Origin: an uncultured Lachnospiraceae bacterium
GTDB lineage: Bacteria > Bacillota > Clostridia > Lachnospirales > Lachnospiraceae
Length of the DNA stretch: 7,875 nucleotides
Reading direction: 5' to 3'
NCBI GenBank assembly: GCA_949935685.1
Contig: CATLGN010000064.1
Location: 1 to 7,875, forward strand
The position numbers were made by a program, and so were the translations under genes. Position 1 is the first letter of the stretch; every line of letters begins with the position of its first letter. The notes below the pieces were generated by a model, which was not told the origin of the DNA, did not search any database, and saw nothing but the letters and a program-made list of their open reading frames with translations. Positions 6,334 through 7,875 of this stretch are shown here, piece by piece.

Positions 6334-6380
6334 TTTGCGGTGCCATAATAGCCGCACAGGAAGAAAGGATGGTCATTATC

Positions 6381-7253
6381 ATGGAGATCAGAACAGCGTC
6401 ATCGCCGAAAGATGTGAAAAACTATACGACACAGCGTTTGCGGGAAGAATTTTTGATTCAGGATTTATTTGTCCCCGGGGAGATTAAGTTGGTTTACAGT
6501 CATATCGACAGAATTATCACCGGCGGCATTGTTCCCATTACGCCGATTTCCCTGACAGCCGGGGAAGAGCTGCGTGCGGAGTTTTTCCTGCAGAGAAGGG
6601 AAATGGGCGTTATTAATATCGGCGCAGAGGGCATGATAACAATAGACGGGAAAAAATATCCCCTGAAAAACAGGGAAGGGATTTACATTGGCATGGGGAG
6701 CAAAAATATTTCATTTGCCAGCAAAGACAGAAATGAACCGGCAAAGTTTTATCTGAACAGCACCCCGGCTCATCATGCATATCCCACCGTTCTGATCAAA
6801 CCCGAAGGAGAAGCGGGGGACGAGGGCAAGGAAGGTATTGTGATCGTAAAACCGGAAAATAAAGTGGAACTGGGCACATTGGAGGAATCCAACCACAGAA
6901 CAATCTGCAAATATATTCTTCCCGGACAGGTGGAGAGCTGTCAGCTTGTGATGGGTATGACAAAGCTGGAACCGGGGAGTGTGTGGAACAGTATGCCGTG
7001 TCATACACACGACAGACGAATGGAAGTCTATCTGTATTTCGATTTGCCGGAGGACAACTTTGTTATGCATTATATGGGTGAGCCGTCCGAGACAAGGCAT
7101 ATTGTAATGCGCAATGAGGAGGCCGTTATTTCTCCCAGCTGGTCCATCCACTGTGGCTGCGGTACGAAAGCCTATACCTTTATCTGGGGAATGGCCGGGG
7201 AAAATCAGGACTTTGGCGATATGGACGGTGTTGCGAACCAAAACCTGTTATAA
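6381..7253 (+). CDS. kduI: 5-dehydro-4-deoxy-D-glucuronate isomerase (4-deoxy-L-threo-5-hexosulose-uronate ketol-isomerase)
   Basis: KduI isomerises 4-deoxy-L-threo-5-hexosulose uronate, released from unsaturated uronides made by pectin and glycosaminoglycan lyases, to 3-deoxy-D-glycero-2,5-hexodiulosonate in the cytoplasm. The protein is a double cupin. The zinc ligands known from E. coli KduI (H196, H198, E203, H245) correspond to H208, H210, E215 (in MPCHTHDRRMEVY) and H257 (in SPSWSIH). Other conserved blocks are YSHIDRIITGGI, RREMGVINIG, AKFYLNSTPAHHAYP and KAYTFIWGMAGENQ. An in-frame ATG at 6369 exists, but MEIR at 6381 aligns residue for residue with the E. coli start MDVR, and AAAGGATGG precedes it, so 6381 is chosen (290 residues). 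A linker of about 12 extra residues (about 140-165) explains the length over E. coli's 278. kdgA follows after 22 bases. Confidence 0.95.
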   Translation: MEIRTASSPKDVKNYTTQRLREEFLIQDLFVPGEIKLVYSHIDRIITGGIVPITPISLTAGEELRAEFFLQRREMGVINIGAEGMITIDGKKYPLKNREGIYIGMGSKNISFASKDRNEPAKFYLNSTPAHHAYPTVLIKPEGEAGDEGKEGIVIVKPENKVELGTLEESNHRTICKYILPGQVESCQLVMGMTKLEPGSVWNSMPCHTHDRRMEVYLYFDLPEDNFVMHYMGEPSETRHIVMRNEEAVISPSWSIHCGCGTKAYTFIWGMAGENQDFGDMDGVANQNLL

Positions 7254-7275
7254 ATAATAAAGAAAGAGGTAGAGC

Positions 7276-7875
7276 ATGAATACGGTACTGGAAAAAATTC
7301 AGAAACTGGGAATTGTCCCGGTCGTGGTATTGAACGATGTGGAGGAGGCAGAGCCGGTGGCGAAAGCCCTCTGTGAAGGCGGTCTTCCGGTTGCGGAAGT
7401 GACATTCCGTACGGATGCGGCGGAAGCATCTATCCGCGTCATGAAAGAAAAATTCCCGGAAATGCTCGTCGGGGCAGGAACCGTTCTGACGGTGGAGCAG
7501 GCGGAGCGGGCGATTCAGGCAGGCGCCGAATTTATTGTAAGTCCGGGTTTTAATCCGACTGTCGTGAAATATTGCATTGACAAAGGCGTGCCCATGACAC
7601 CGGGCTGTAACAATCCTTCTGCGATGGAAGGGGCGATGGAACTCGGGCTGGATGTGGTGAAATTTTTCCCGGCAGAGGCATCGGGAGGATTGAAAGCAAT
7701 CAAAGCTATGGCGGCTCCTTATGTCAATCTGAAATTTATGCCGACCGGCGGTATCAACGCGAAAAATATCAATGAATATTTGGCGTTCCCGAAGATCATT
7801 GCCTGCGGCGGGAGCTGGATGGTCAGCGGTGATCTTGTGAAAAACAAAGAGTTTGACAAGATTGCGGAACTGACC
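7276..7875 (+). CDS. kdgA: Bifunctional 2-keto-3-deoxy-6-phosphogluconate / 4-hydroxy-2-oxoglutarate aldolase, 3'-truncated by window end
   Basis: The frame runs from ATG 7276 without a stop to the window end, giving 200 residues; the family is usually about 205-215, so only the last few residues are missing. This class I aldolase cleaves KDPG to pyruvate and glyceraldehyde-3-phosphate and is the last step of uronate catabolism and the Entner-Doudoroff route. It is a TIM barrel: the Schiff-base lysine is K129 in DVVKFFPAE, the general acid/base glutamate is E41 in VAEVTFRT, with R45 next to it, and GAGTVLT (66-72), SPGFNP (89-94), TPGCNNPSAME (108-118) and MPTGGIN (155-161) line the active site and phosphate pocket. 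The ribosome site is AGAGG (7265-7269) with a 6-base spacer. The gene sits 22 bases after kduI with no promoter or terminator between, so it belongs to the same operon. It may also be called eda. Confidence 0.95.
   Translation, partial: MNTVLEKIQKLGIVPVVVLNDVEEAEPVAKALCEGGLPVAEVTFRTDAAEASIRVMKEKFPEMLVGAGTVLTVEQAERAIQAGAEFIVSPGFNPTVVKYCIDKGVPMTPGCNNPSAMEGAMELGLDVVKFFPAEASGGLKAIKAMAAPYVNLKFMPTGGINAKNINEYLAFPKIIACGGSWMVSGDLVKNKEFDKIAELT

Noticed and set aside
6127..6357. Minus-strand open frame of 76 codons in the gap before kduI
   Set aside because: It runs through the kduI promoter and both operator-like dyads, has no convincing ribosome site, and its hydrophobic composition comes from the AT-rich sequence.
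6369..6380. Upstream ATG as the start of kduI
   Set aside because: The purine-rich ribosome site directly abuts this ATG, and the family alignment with E. coli KduI begins exactly at the ATG at 6381.
6711..7241. Minus-strand open frame of 176 codons inside kduI
   Set aside because: Antisense to a highly conserved enzyme, no ribosome site, no recognisable domain.
1..7875. CRISPR array, transposon, phage, toxin-antitoxin or defence system
   Set aside because: No repeated spacer pattern, transposase, terminal repeats or defence-type protein is seen; the window is mainly housekeeping and uronate catabolism genes.

Overview
The window looks like the chromosome of a Gram-positive anaerobe of class Clostridia, most likely a Lachnospiraceae gut commensal. 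The reasons are strong AGGAGG-type ribosome sites, moderate GC content, consensus-like sigma-A promoters, and the gene families present: a flavodoxin-SCP2 fusion, a TSCPD-domain protein, a type-2 MurG, and KduI/KdgA. I see no mobile element, CRISPR array, tRNA or rRNA. All genes look intact except the two cut by the window edges.

Layout. (1) At 2-1357 on the + strand, a 5'-truncated flavodoxin-like/SCP2 fusion protein is followed after 12 bases by a HIT-family (histidine triad) nucleotide hydrolase. (2) At 1381-2712 on the - strand, a two-gene operon encodes a small TSCPD-domain protein and then a MurG-type lipid II glycosyltransferase. It converges on the HIT gene with only 23 bases between. 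(3) At 2713-2952, a divergent intergenic region holds an extended -10 promoter for each side. (4) At 2953-3636, there is a three-helix membrane protein of unknown function. (5) At 3771-6112, pgi (glucose-6-phosphate isomerase) has its own good promoter and a leader hairpin, and is followed by a D-2-hydroxyacid dehydrogenase, probably cotranscribed. (6) At 6113-6380, a regulatory region carries a near-perfect promoter and two tandem palindromic operator-like sites. (7) At 6381-7875, kduI and kdgA form an operon cut by the window end.

The genes are a mix of housekeeping functions (cell wall, glycolysis, nucleotide hydrolysis) and one catabolic module. KduI isomerises 5-keto-4-deoxyuronate, released from unsaturated uronides made by polysaccharide lyases. 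KdgA cleaves the downstream product KDPG to pyruvate and glyceraldehyde-3-phosphate, so the last operon feeds uronic acids from pectin or glycosaminoglycans into glycolysis. KduD and KdgK, the steps in between, are not in the window.

I do not see a convincing undescribed system. The strongest non-coding signal is the paired 15-bp dyads spaced exactly 20 bp apart at the kduI transcription start. The best candidates for unknown biology are the membrane protein at 2953-3636 and the TSCPD-MurG2 pairing.
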